Source: Candidatus Zhuqueibacterota bacterium (GTDB lineage: Bacteria; Zhuqueibacterota; Zhuqueibacteria; Residuimicrobiales; Krinioviventaceae). From it: DNA of 64,000 nucleotides. Below, in pieces: positions 38,351-47,415 of this stretch. A model generated the notes under the pieces. That model saw only the letters and a list, made by a program, of their open reading frames with translations. It did not search any database and was not told where the DNA came from. The translations under genes were made by a program, and so were the position numbers. Location: positions 62,001-126,000 of the forward strand of contig JAFGKD010000078.1 in the NCBI GenBank assembly GCA_016928775.1, given 5' to 3'. Position 1 is the first letter of the stretch. The number at the start of each line of letters is the position of its first letter.

Positions 38351-41290
38351 TTATTTGATCAACATCATTTTCTGTGTTTGCACAGTATTGCCGGCTTGCA
38401 TTCGCGCAAAATATAGTCCGGAGGGCAGATTTGCCGCATTCCAGTTCACTTCATAAGCCCCACTTTGCATCGAACCATTGACGAGCACAGCAACCTGTTG
38501 CCCAAGTTGGTTATAGACCGTCAGCTTTACTGTGCCAGCTTGTGCGACATCGAAGCGAATGGTTGTCGTTGGATTAAACGGATTTGGATAATTGCTGTGC
38601 AGGGCAAAGCTCTGCGGCATTGTGTTGAGCGAACGAGATTTAATACTCGTGGTGATCGGCGCCAGGTTACTCCATGCCGGGCTGCCCGGTTTCGGGCGCG
38701 GGTCGAGACCATTATTTTGCATCCGACTGATGCCGTTAAACATTGGATCTGCGACTGAGTTGCCATTTTGGGCGTCAGCCAGGTAGGCGGCGGACCAAGC
38801 TTCCTGTCCGATGACACTCCAGTCATCACCGGCTGCCAAATCGTACCAGATATTGCTGATCAAATGCAGGCTGCCATTTTCAAGGCGATCGCGCGAATCC
38901 GGCGTCAATTTATCTTCCACGGTGACGCCAGCGCCCGGATAATCAGCGAATATAGAGTTGATATAACCACCGCCCCAGTTTTCGCGCAAGCGCAGCACGC
39001 GACTGCCGGCGGAACCTGTTTTGCCAGCGCCAAGGTAGGTCGCGTTATAGGTGAGCGCGTAGGTTTCCGGCTGTGTTGCGACAAAATCCGCCGGTGCACC
39101 ATCATGCTCGCCGCAGTGGTCACCGGTAGAGTCGGCTAAAATAGCGAACAGGAACTGCATTTTGTTGCGCAAGCCTTCGTCGATGTCAAATGCATCGTCT
39201 TTGCAGAACCCGGCGATCAGGTGATCACAATTGACAGCACCGCCGAACCACTCGAAACCATCGTCCTTGTTGCTCCACACTTCCACATAAGAAATCGTTG
39301 TACCGGCGCCAACACCGCCCATGGTCAATCCATTGATTTCATTGCCTTCACCGATTTCCGTGCCACCATGTCGGATCGAGGCATATTTGAGATAACCTGA
39401 ACAATCCCAATCATTAGTGCCACCATACATGCCGCGCGGTTCAGTTGTCGGGATTCCTTCGATATTGGTCTCGCCGGCGGGCTGATTGATGCGGGCTTTA
39501 CCAAGCATAATCACGCCACCCCACAGGCCGACTTCGTTGGCAGACGGAACAGTTGGATTGTTGATGTCATCGGATTCTGCGGTAAAAATAATCGGATTCA
39601 TGCCGGTACCTTCGGCGAAGATTTTACCGCCACGAGCCACAATGAGCGCACTGGCATTTTCACCCTGACCTGATTTACCCTTGATGATCGTGCCAGCTTC
39701 TATGTTGAGTGTGGCACCGTCATCAACAAAAACGCGACCATCGAGCAGGTAGGTTTTGTCGGCTGTCCAGTAGACATTCGCGTTAGCCGGAATGGTCGCA
39801 TCTGTGACCGTCACGACTTCCGTGCCAGGCGCGGTCGGCATGGTCATAAAGCCATATTGATAGAGTGCAGACCAATCCGCAGCCCAGTTGGTGGAACCAA
39901 AAGCGCCTTTATAATTCACTTGAACAAAAAAATCATCATGGGGATAGGTCGCCAGGCCTTTGTAGGCAGGTCCATCGGCTTTGGGACGAGGATCAAGACC
40001 GTTATTCTGGGCACGGCTGATGCCGTTCAACATGGGATCTTCGACCGTATTGCCATTGGCCGGATCAGCCAAATAAGCGGCGGTCCACGCCTCTTCGCCA
40101 ATCACATTGATGTCAGTACTGGCGAGGTTGAACCAGATGTTATTTTGCAGCAACAGCTCGCCATTTTCCAGACGGTCACGTGAATCCGGTTCCAGCTTGT
40201 CTTCTATGGTTACGCCATTGCCCGGGAAATCACCAAAGATACAGTTTTTGTATTCGCAGCCAAAATTTTCGCGCAGTCGAAGAACACGCTGGCCCGCAGA
40301 ACCATTTTGTCCGGCACCAAGATAGGTCGCATTATAAATGATCGGATAAGATTTAGGCTCTTGCGCCACAAAATCCGCTGGCGCGCCGTCATGCTCGCCA
40401 AGATGGTCGCCGGTGGAATCAGCCTGGATCGCAAAGATAAACTGCAATTTGCCGCGGTATCCTTCGTCAAAGTCGATGGCGTCATCTTTGCAGAAACCGG
40501 CAATCAGGTGATCACAATTGACCGTACCACCAAACCATTCAAAACCGTCGTCTTTGTTGCTCCACACTTCCACATGCGAAATAACGGTGCCGCGACCAAC
40601 ACCACCCATGGTCAAACCATTAATTTCATTACCTTCGCCAATTTCCGTACCACCATGACGGATGGAGACATATCTCAGAACACCGGAGCAATCATCATCA
40701 TCCTGGCCGCCGTACATGCCGCGCGGTTCCGTCGTCGGGATACCCTCGATATTGGTTTCGCCGGCGGGTTGGTTAATACGGGCTTTGCCGAGTATAATCA
40801 CACCACCCCACAGACCGACCTCATTCGCTGCCGGTACAGTTGGATTATTGATGTCATCGGATTCTGCGGTAAAAATGATCGGTTTACTCGGCGTACCTTC
40901 GGCATAAATTTTCCCGCCGCGCGCCACGATGAGTGCGCTGGCATTCTCGCCCTGACCAGGCTTGCCTTTGATAACCGTACCGGCTTCAATGTTGAGTACC
41001 GCACCATTATCAACAAAAACACGACCATCAAGCAAATAGGTTTTGTCGGCTGTCCAGTACACCATGGCGCCAGGCTGAATGCTGGCATCAGTGACAGTCA
41101 CAACCTCGGTGCCCGGCTCTGTCTGCATGGCCATAAAACCGTAATGCGACAACGCTGACCAATCCGCAGCCCAGTTCGACATGCCAAATGCACCTTTGTA
41201 GTTGACCTGTGTCAAACTATTTTGTGCCGAAACGCTTGAGACAATAGCCAAGAGCGATAAAACGAGTCCAAGTCGTAAAAAGCCTTTCAT
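38351..41290 (-). CDS. Secreted beta-helix protein, internally duplicated, with sorting tail
   Basis: 979 residues. After a signal peptide (1-22) come two near-identical copies of a roughly 430-residue module (about 25-455 and 456-885). Each starts with QVNYKGAFG, NWAADWSAL, continues through VYWTADKTYLLDGRVFVD, LNIEAGT, KGKPGQGENASALIVARGG, and ends with LDPRPK. The short Gly/Asn-rich repeats are those of a right-handed parallel beta-helix. The last 85 residues are a FlgD-like sorting tail (NYPNPFNPTTTIRFDV ... SGLYFARM). AAAGGAG precedes the ATG. It lies 117 bases downstream of a TonB receptor on the same strand, a pairing that suggests a surface-exposed binding partner for that receptor. 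The ligand is unknown. Confidence 0.88.
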   Translation of the reverse strand: MKGFLRLGLVLSLLAIVSSVSAQNSLTQVNYKGAFGMSNWAADWSALSHYGFMAMQTEPGTEVVTVTDASIQPGAMVYWTADKTYLLDGRVFVDNGAVLNIEAGTVIKGKPGQGENASALIVARGGKIYAEGTPSKPIIFTAESDDINNPTVPAANEVGLWGGVIILGKARINQPAGETNIEGIPTTEPRGMYGGQDDDDCSGVLRYVSIRHGGTEIGEGNEINGLTMGGVGRGTVISHVEVWSNKDDGFEWFGGTVNCDHLIAGFCKDDAIDFDEGYRGKLQFIFAIQADSTGDHLGEHDGAPADFVAQEPKSYPIIYNATYLGAGQNGSAGQRVLRLRENFGCEYKNCIFGDFPGNGVTIEDKLEPDSRDRLENGELLLQNNIWFNLASTDINVIGEEAWTAAYLADPANGNTVEDPMLNGISRAQNNGLDPRPKADGPAYKGLATYPHDDFFVQVNYKGAFGSTNWAADWSALYQYGFMTMPTAPGTEVVTVTDATIPANANVYWTADKTYLLDGRVFVDDGATLNIEAGTIIKGKSGQGENASALIVARGGKIFAEGTGMNPIIFTAESDDINNPTVPSANEVGLWGGVIMLGKARINQPAGETNIEGIPTTEPRGMYGGTNDWDCSGYLKYASIRHGGTEIGEGNEINGLTMGGVGAGTTISYVEVWSNKDDGFEWFGGAVNCDHLIAGFCKDDAFDIDEGLRNKMQFLFAILADSTGDHCGEHDGAPADFVATQPETYALTYNATYLGAGKTGSAGSRVLRLRENWGGGYINSIFADYPGAGVTVEDKLTPDSRDRLENGSLHLISNIWYDLAAGDDWSVIGQEAWSAAYLADAQNGNSVADPMFNGISRMQNNGLDPRPKPGSPAWSNLAPITTSIKSRSLNTMPQSFALHSNYPNPFNPTTTIRFDVAQAGTVKLTVYNQLGQQVAVLVNGSMQSGAYEVNWNAANLPSGLYFARMQAGNTVQTQKMMLIK
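38600..41230 (-). repeat. Intragenic tandem duplication of a 430-codon module
   Basis: The two halves of the beta-helix gene encode modules of equal length and very high similarity, meeting near 39920. Stretches such as FDVRTVFVDD-type DGRVFVD, EGIPTTEPRGMYGG and KDDGFEWFGG occur once in each. The bounds are approximate. Confidence 0.8.
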
Positions 41291-41407
41291 GGATTTCTCC
41301 TTTTTTTGTTAATTTATATTAATGAATTGTGGTTGCTCTTTTCATATCTCGATTTACGCTCCGGCACCCATAAACGAATGGAGTCGAATATGTGCTCCAA
41401 ACAGCCA

Positions 41408-44320
41408 TCATAAAGAATAGTCCAATCCGATTGAATAGGTGGTGCCTTCGGTAAATCGTGTAAAGATATATTCCGTGCCGTGAAAAACTTGCGTCTTTTT
41501 ATGCTGCGTATTCAAGAGATTATTGCCGGCGAACTTTAGCATAAGGTGACTGCCGAGTTTATAATTGATCGATGCATTGAGTGTGTGCGCCGGCTGTTCA
41601 TACACAAAAGGTTCGCCTGTCTTATTCCACTCTGACAAACGTTCACCAAAAACATTATAATAGATGTGCGCAGACAAGCCGCTGTCAAAGTTATCGTAGC
41701 TCATATTCAAATTGAGAAGAAATGGTGATTGCCCTTCCAGTGGGCGCGTGCCCTTCATTTCCGGATTGTTCGTGCGCATCAGCTCGAGCTGCTCTGCCGA
41801 AATATCAATCCGGGATTGAACGAAGGAAAAGTTGCCGCCAAATGAAAAATTGCTCAGCACGCTGCTGATGACATCGAGCTTTTTCCGCAACTCCAGCTCA
41901 AAGCCGTAGGCGGTGGCTCTATCAACATTTTCCCAGGTAATTTCGCGGTTGGATGCAGTAATGATAAAAGCGCGCTCGATTGGATTTTGAAAGCTTTTGT
42001 AGAAAAAGCTGACACCATAAATTTCACCGGGGCGCGAGAACCACTCCCAGCGCAGATCATAGTTATCAATCAATGTGCGTTTCAGCAAGGGGTTGCCGAT
42101 ATGGGTGAATCCGGCGCTGAAATCGTACGACGCATACGGCGCCAGTTCGCGGAAATTTGGGCGAGCCAAAGTTCGCGTCATTGTAGCCCGAACATTCATG
42201 TCGGGTGTTATACCGTAGATAAAATTGATCGACGGCAACCAGTCTTTTGTATCAATGACACCATCGGCTTTGGTGGTGTCCAGACTGACCATGTTGATGT
42301 TTGTCGTCTCGTAGCGGGCGCCGCCGATGAAACGTAACTTATTCGACAGCGGCAGCTCAAACATGGCATAATACGCCAGGATGTTCTGGTCTGCTGCATA
42401 GTCATTCACCCCCACATCGGCGGGTGACAGGGTGAGTTTGAGTTTATAGCCATAATAGGTGACGCCATTGATCGTCTGCGATGTCATGTCATAGCCAATA
42501 TTCTCATGCGCAAAGAATTGTTCCGGCTCGCCTTTATACGATTTGGTGCCCGAGCCTTCATTGTAGACAAACCGGTTTTCGACAAAGTCACGTTCCTTAA
42601 TGCTGTATAATCCGCCAAACTTAAAATTGGCCGGCTTGCCAGACCATTGACGGAACGGCAGGGTGAAATGAATCGTCGCTTCATCTTTTGTTTCATCGAG
42701 GGTACGGTAATAGCGCGTGGGCGCCTGATTCGAAAACGTGCCGTGTCGCCTGATTTGGCCACTATCGACGATCGCATAACGACTAAAGTAGCGTTGATCC
42801 GGCTCGTCCTGGCGTGTATCGGACGTGCTGGCGTTCCATTCCATTTTGAGACCAGCAAGACCGACAAAATGATGATCACCGCTCAATTGAAAAGATGATA
42901 ATCGCCGCTCAGAGTAGCCCAGGTTGCTGGCGATAAACAGATCATCTTCAGCATCAAGCTTGTCATAGTCGTACTGTCCCTGCAGATTTCGAGCAGTGCT
43001 GACGCCGTTTGTATTGTAAAGATAGTTCACACTGACAATATTAAACGGACTGATTTTGTAAGATGATTTGACGAGTCCACCCCACAACACATCGTGTGTA
43101 GACCTCACATCGTCCAAGCGAAAGATGGGTGTGAGCTCGGTTGCCTCCGAGCTGCCTAATCGCCAGGCATTATAGATACCATCATCGTAGGATTTGTAGC
43201 TGTTGCTATAAGTCAAGCTGGCTAAATAACCAAGCGGCCGGTTGAGAAAATCAATTTCATTGCCGATGGAAAAAGAGTAGCTTTGGTTCAGCGACGGCGT
43301 CATCGGCGAGGGCGCCATAAGTGGATTAAAGGCTTGCGAATAGGTCTGCATATCATCCAGGGATTGCGTTTGCTCCGGATTAAAAGAAGAGGGGGGAGTT
43401 GGATAATAGCCGGCGCTTAGACCCTGATCAACCAGGCCAGGGATACTGCGCGTTCCATCATCATAACCAAGCCAGTCCGTTGAGCTGCCGGCATAGCCAA
43501 TGGGGCCATTGCTGTTAAAAGTTGCCTGCGTATTATAACCTCCGGAGGCCGAGAATTTGAGGTTAAGGTCTTCCGGGAAATCTTTGGTTTTGATATCAAC
43601 CGTACCGCCGGAAAAATCGCCGGGCCTGTCCGGGGTGAAGCTTTTTACGGTCACGATATTATCGATGAGATTGGATGGTATGATATCAACCGACCCGGCA
43701 CGTCGGTAAGGATCGGCGCTCGGGATTTCCGCGCCATTCAGTTGTGTGCTGGTGTAACGGTCGCCAAGGCCGCGAATATAAACGTATTTCCCGTCCACCA
43801 CCGAGGCTCCGGTCACGCCTTTCATCGCCTCGGCTGCGTCTCCGGCGCCCGCCTGCGAGATGGCTTCGGCGCTGATCGCATCGCTGACCGCCGCTGCTTT
43901 TTGTCGATCTTTGAGCAAGGCGGCTTCTGTATTCTTGACCGCTTTGGCAGTGACAACGACCTCCTCGCCTTCAAGCACTTGCATGGTCATTGTAAAGTCC
44001 ACTGTTTCCACTTGCTCGGCTTTGATCTGCACACCCTCTATGCGCATGCGCGTATAGCCGATGAATGTCGCCACAACCGTATATTGACCGACCGGTATTT
44101 TTTCAATGCGATACTCTCCATTCAAATCTGTTGCCGCACCCATTTTGGTGTTCTCGAGCACAATGTTGACACCCGGCATTCCTTCGCCATAGTCGGCATC
44201 CACAACTTTGCCGATGAGTTTTCCATGTGACTGCGCTGAGAGTCCACTGAGGAGCCCGAAGGATAACAGAAGGGAGAAAAACAGAAAAATGTGCACTTTA
44301 ACTTTTTGTTCAAAAAACAT
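41408..44320 (-). CDS. TonB-dependent receptor with CarboxypepD_reg-like domain
   Basis: 970 residues. A signal peptide is followed by a carboxypeptidase-regulatory-like beta sandwich (about 32-120: GKLIGKVVDADYGEGMPGVN, GEYRIEKIPVGQYTVVATFIGY). The plug domain (about 150-280) shows GVTGASVVDGKYVYIRGLGDRYT and GGTVDIKTKDFP. A 22-strand-type barrel ends in TYSIGLDYSL. It would import a large ligand across the outer membrane using TonB energy. AGAGGTGGACC precedes the ATG. The neighbouring beta-helix gene, 117 bases downstream, is probably its surface partner. The transported ligand is unknown. Confidence 0.95.
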   Translation of the reverse strand: MFFEQKVKVHIFLFFSLLLSFGLLSGLSAQSHGKLIGKVVDADYGEGMPGVNIVLENTKMGAATDLNGEYRIEKIPVGQYTVVATFIGYTRMRIEGVQIKAEQVETVDFTMTMQVLEGEEVVVTAKAVKNTEAALLKDRQKAAAVSDAISAEAISQAGAGDAAEAMKGVTGASVVDGKYVYIRGLGDRYTSTQLNGAEIPSADPYRRAGSVDIIPSNLIDNIVTVKSFTPDRPGDFSGGTVDIKTKDFPEDLNLKFSASGGYNTQATFNSNGPIGYAGSSTDWLGYDDGTRSIPGLVDQGLSAGYYPTPPSSFNPEQTQSLDDMQTYSQAFNPLMAPSPMTPSLNQSYSFSIGNEIDFLNRPLGYLASLTYSNSYKSYDDGIYNAWRLGSSEATELTPIFRLDDVRSTHDVLWGGLVKSSYKISPFNIVSVNYLYNTNGVSTARNLQGQYDYDKLDAEDDLFIASNLGYSERRLSSFQLSGDHHFVGLAGLKMEWNASTSDTRQDEPDQRYFSRYAIVDSGQIRRHGTFSNQAPTRYYRTLDETKDEATIHFTLPFRQWSGKPANFKFGGLYSIKERDFVENRFVYNEGSGTKSYKGEPEQFFAHENIGYDMTSQTINGVTYYGYKLKLTLSPADVGVNDYAADQNILAYYAMFELPLSNKLRFIGGARYETTNINMVSLDTTKADGVIDTKDWLPSINFIYGITPDMNVRATMTRTLARPNFRELAPYASYDFSAGFTHIGNPLLKRTLIDNYDLRWEWFSRPGEIYGVSFFYKSFQNPIERAFIITASNREITWENVDRATAYGFELELRKKLDVISSVLSNFSFGGNFSFVQSRIDISAEQLELMRTNNPEMKGTRPLEGQSPFLLNLNMSYDNFDSGLSAHIYYNVFGERLSEWNKTGEPFVYEQPAHTLNASINYKLGSHLMLKFAGNNLLNTQHKKTQVFHGTEYIFTRFTEGTTYSIGLDYSL

Positions 44321-44451
44321 GGTCCACCTCTTGCTTTTTTTATGAATCAGGTTTCTGCTAAAATTGACTCACAAAAGTAAAGATTGCACATTAGTCATAA
44401 ATTACATTAATATTAATTTTGAGTTAAGCCATCGCCAGAAAACATCCATAT

Positions 44452-44470
44452 CATATGAGTAATTCATATG
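44452..44470. promoter_or_regulatory. Inverted repeat in the divergent region before the TonB receptor
   Basis: CATATGA (44452-44458) and TCATATG (44464-44470) form a perfect 7-base inverted repeat with a 5-base spacer, within the 365-base AT-rich gap (44321-44685) between the TonB receptor and the CHAD gene. It is a candidate operator. Nothing else was seen in this gap. Confidence 0.35.
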
Positions 44471-44685
44471 CTGTATTCGTTTTTAGCGAGAAATCAATGC
44501 AAATCTTTGCGGCTCTGCACCTTGTGAGTACAAAAAATCACGCAAACGAGGCATAATTTAAAGTGAAATGATTGTTTTGATTAACATAGTATCCCTGAGC
44601 ACTTTAGACTGAGGTTTTACGCCCGAACGAATTTGTCAGTCTCTTTTTATAAATTTTGAACTTTTTTTCTCGGAACGATCGTCAT

Positions 44686-45651
44686 ATGGTAAAAAACAGT
44701 GATCATAATGCCCGACTTGTGAAATACTCTTCCAGGCTGAGGATTCACTTAAAGGCTAACGATCCGATCAGCGATTCCATGCAAGCTATATTATTGGCAT
44801 TATTTGATTCAATTCAAAAGAATAGAGATGGAATTATTCAAGACATAGACACGGAATTTTTGCACGACTTTCGTGTGGCGATTCGGCGAACCCGAACAGC
44901 CCTCAGCCGGATCAAAGGAGTGCTCCCTCCAGCGATAGCACAACAATTCCGGAGCGAATTTAAAACGCTGCAAAAGAGGACAAACACATTGCGCGACCTG
45001 GATGTTTATGTGGCAAATCGTACGACCTATGAACAATTATTACCGCCAGATTTGCGCCCGGGTCTGGCTCCTTTTTTTCGCGAGCTTGAGAAAATACGGC
45101 AACAGGAACACGAAAACGTGCGCCGCTATGTGCAGAGTGAAAGCTATGCGAACCTAATAGCTCGCTGGCAAAACATTATCCAGGCGGACGGGCAACGGTG
45201 GAGTGGCATTTATGAAACAAAACGTCTGACAAAGAGTGTTGCAGAGCAAATAATTCGAAAAAGACTTGCTAAAATCCTTAAACATGGCGGGCGAATAACC
45301 GACGACTCACCCATTGAAAAAATTCACGCTCTCCGTATCTGCTGCAAAAATCTGCGATATCTCCTTGAATTCTTTCGTTCACTCCATCCCGCTACCATGA
45401 AAAATTTTATTTCACAACTCAAAACCTTTCAGGATCACCTGGGGCGGATAAATGATCTTTATATACAACAGCACTATATCATAAATTTTCTCAACGAAAC
45501 CGCTGATAAAATAGTGGATTATCAAATGACGGCTGCGCTTGGTGGGCTCATTGCGATCCTTGACCAGGAGTATCATCAAGCACGTCGCCAATTCCGCAGA
45601 CAATTTGAGACCTTTGCACAAGAAAGTCCATCTCGTTATCTGCAAAAATGA
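44686..45651 (+). CDS. CHAD-domain protein
   Basis: 321 residues, almost entirely helical and rich in conserved histidines and arginines. The two CHAD signatures are FLHDFRVAIRRTRTALSRIKG (about residues 62-82) and IHALRICCKNLRYLLEFFRS (about 215-235). CHAD proteins bind inorganic polyphosphate or phosphoproteins through these basic helices. The start at 44686 (ATG, GGAA about 11 bases upstream) is preferred over an upstream TTG that adds ten residues. No polyphosphate kinase or triphosphate tunnel enzyme is adjacent, so the role is open. Confidence 0.85.
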   Translation: MVKNSDHNARLVKYSSRLRIHLKANDPISDSMQAILLALFDSIQKNRDGIIQDIDTEFLHDFRVAIRRTRTALSRIKGVLPPAIAQQFRSEFKTLQKRTNTLRDLDVYVANRTTYEQLLPPDLRPGLAPFFRELEKIRQQEHENVRRYVQSESYANLIARWQNIIQADGQRWSGIYETKRLTKSVAEQIIRKRLAKILKHGGRITDDSPIEKIHALRICCKNLRYLLEFFRSLHPATMKNFISQLKTFQDHLGRINDLYIQQHYIINFLNETADKIVDYQMTAALGGLIAILDQEYHQARRQFRRQFETFAQESPSRYLQK

Positions 45652-45739
45652 CGTCGTGCGCACATACACCAGTCATGAGTGCCAAAAAGGTCATTGATAG
45701 AACTTGACGCGGCTAAGGACCGCAACCAAAATGGTCCGC

Positions 45740-46020
45740 AGTTACACGGATGACACGGATTACTTGGCGCAGCCTTGTCGTAAAGTATTTGTATCAAAAT
45801 CTTGCTAAAAAAACACGGTGTTGTAGATTTGTAGTACGGATCAAACACAGATCATATCATTCATTTCAAGTCTTTTTAGCCTCCAGTCCAAAAACTTCCT
45901 CGAAGCAAAGCCGAAAAATCCGTGTTCATCCGTGTGCATCCGTGGCTTCACATTTGGCTGCGGCCAAAAGCCGCGCCAAGTACATTCTTGGCTAAAAACT
46001 TTGCTAAAAAACACTATTCA
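45740..46020. repeat. Dispersed modular intergenic repeat, copy C
   Basis: This is the longest copy. 45801-45860 matches the head words of copies A and B. 45838-45942 is the reverse complement of 23982-24089, and 45984-46014 repeats the ATTCTTGGCTAAAAACTTTGCTAAAAAACAC head. A GC-rich hairpin GGCTGCGGCC-AAAA-GCCGCGCC lies at 45956-45978. It occupies most of the 506-base gap between the CHAD and DUF1080 genes. Confidence 0.75.
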
Positions 46021-46157
46021 TATCCGTTTTTATCCGTTCAATCAGTGTTCTATTAAAAAAATTGAATTTTGCAAAATCCCCTTGTTCGATAAAAGAATTT
46101 TTTCTATTATTGACCTCCCAAAGCTTACGTATCTTAACCAGAAATGAAAGGCCTGCC

Positions 46158-46862
46158 ATGAAAAAGAAAATCCTTTCCGTTGTGCTCAGCCTTGTTTTGT
46201 TGTCCTGCACATCCCGGCCGCAGCAGGAGGCACCGCAAACCATCAATCTGTTCAATGGCCATGACTTGAGTGGCTGGCACATTGACGTACCTGAAATGGA
46301 CAACAATCCGGAGGCGCCCACGCCATTTATTGTTCGCGACAGTCTGTTGGTCAGTTTGGGCAAACCCAATGGCCACCTTATCACAGATTCTGTTTACCAG
46401 GATTATCGTTTGCGGGTTGAGTATCGTTTTGCCAATGAGCCGGGCAACTGCGGCGTGCTGGTGCACGCCTCGAGACCGCGGGCCTTGTACAAGATGTTTC
46501 CGAAATCGATCGAGGTGCAAATGATGCATGAAAACGCCGGCGACTTTTGGTGTATTGTCGAAGACATCACCGTGCCGGACATGGAGGCGCGTCGTGGGCC
46601 ACAGCAAGAGTGGGGTATCACCGAGGGCAAAAAAAGGCGCATCCTCAATCTCACCGACGGCTCGGAAAATCCGGTTGGCGAGTGGAACAGCATGGTCATT
46701 GAATGCCTGAGCGATACAGTCAAGGTCTGGGTGAATGAAGATCTCGTCAACTATGGCACCAATGCCACTGCGTCTCGCGGGCAGATCGCTTTGCAAGCGG
46801 AAGGCTCGGAAGTCGAGTTTCGTACCGTGCAACTGACACCGATCACCGCGCTCACGCCATAA
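46158..46862 (+). CDS. DUF1080 (3-keto-disaccharide hydrolase) lipoprotein
   Basis: 234 residues with a lipoprotein signal MKKKILSVVLSLVLLSCTS. The start at 46158 is chosen for that signal; the open frame extends upstream only into the repeat-containing gap. DUF1080 landmarks are LFNGHDLSGWH, LRVEYRFANEPGNCGVLVHA, PKSIEVQMM, ENPVGEWNSMVIEC and GQIALQAEGSEVEFRTVQL. Characterised relatives hydrolyse 3-keto-glycosides. It is a single-domain version of the N-terminal part of the fusion at 5635-7119 and would be anchored in the periplasm. Confidence 0.85.
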   Translation: MKKKILSVVLSLVLLSCTSRPQQEAPQTINLFNGHDLSGWHIDVPEMDNNPEAPTPFIVRDSLLVSLGKPNGHLITDSVYQDYRLRVEYRFANEPGNCGVLVHASRPRALYKMFPKSIEVQMMHENAGDFWCIVEDITVPDMEARRGPQQEWGITEGKKRRILNLTDGSENPVGEWNSMVIECLSDTVKVWVNEDLVNYGTNATASRGQIALQAEGSEVEFRTVQLTPITALTP

Positions 46863-47415
46863 CAACGAAAAACATATTGCTATTTGACGATACGATTTGG
46901 TCAAATGGCAATATGACAAAAAATGACCATAACGGCCATAAAAAACTGTTACGCAGAGTGAATTGTTTTAGGTAATTCATAACAAAGCAGCCTAAAGAGG
47001 GTTACTACAAGCTTTTTGATGCAGCAACTCGCCCCGCAGTCCTAAAAAATGTCGGGAAACGCTGGTTTATTCCGACCATTTACCTGTTTCACTGAATCTT
47101 TTTTTAATGGCAGGCATCTATTTATCAAAATATTAAACAAGCAGGAATATTTATGGTATTATTTTTGTCTTGCTGATCTCTGCATAATATTTTGTAATTT
47201 CCTGCCGGCGTACTGGGAGTTAAGGGGAAGAAGAAAAGAGAGAGATAGTTACAGGCATACCAGATTCTGCTTCCTGATGTTTTTGCGTCCGATTTTTTAG
47301 CTATCTATGTTATATCGTGCTATCATGCAGACAACGCAAGGTGAGAGAGGCGTTGTTTTTATAATGGGATAGAATACAAAAAGTTAACAATTTCACTAAC
47401 CGAGAGGAGGATGTT
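46863..47415. other. Leader region of the SdrD_B gene
   Basis: 553 noncoding bases. A TATAAT-like box lies at 47360-47365 without a convincing -35 element, and GAGAGGAGG directly precedes the SdrD_B start at 47416. No repeat, hairpin terminator or supportable gene was found. Confidence 0.45.

Noticed and set aside
40307..41158. 283-codon plus-strand open frame inside the beta-helix gene
   Set aside because: It is antisense to the duplicated beta-helix gene. Its partial echo in the other module shows that it merely reflects the repeat.
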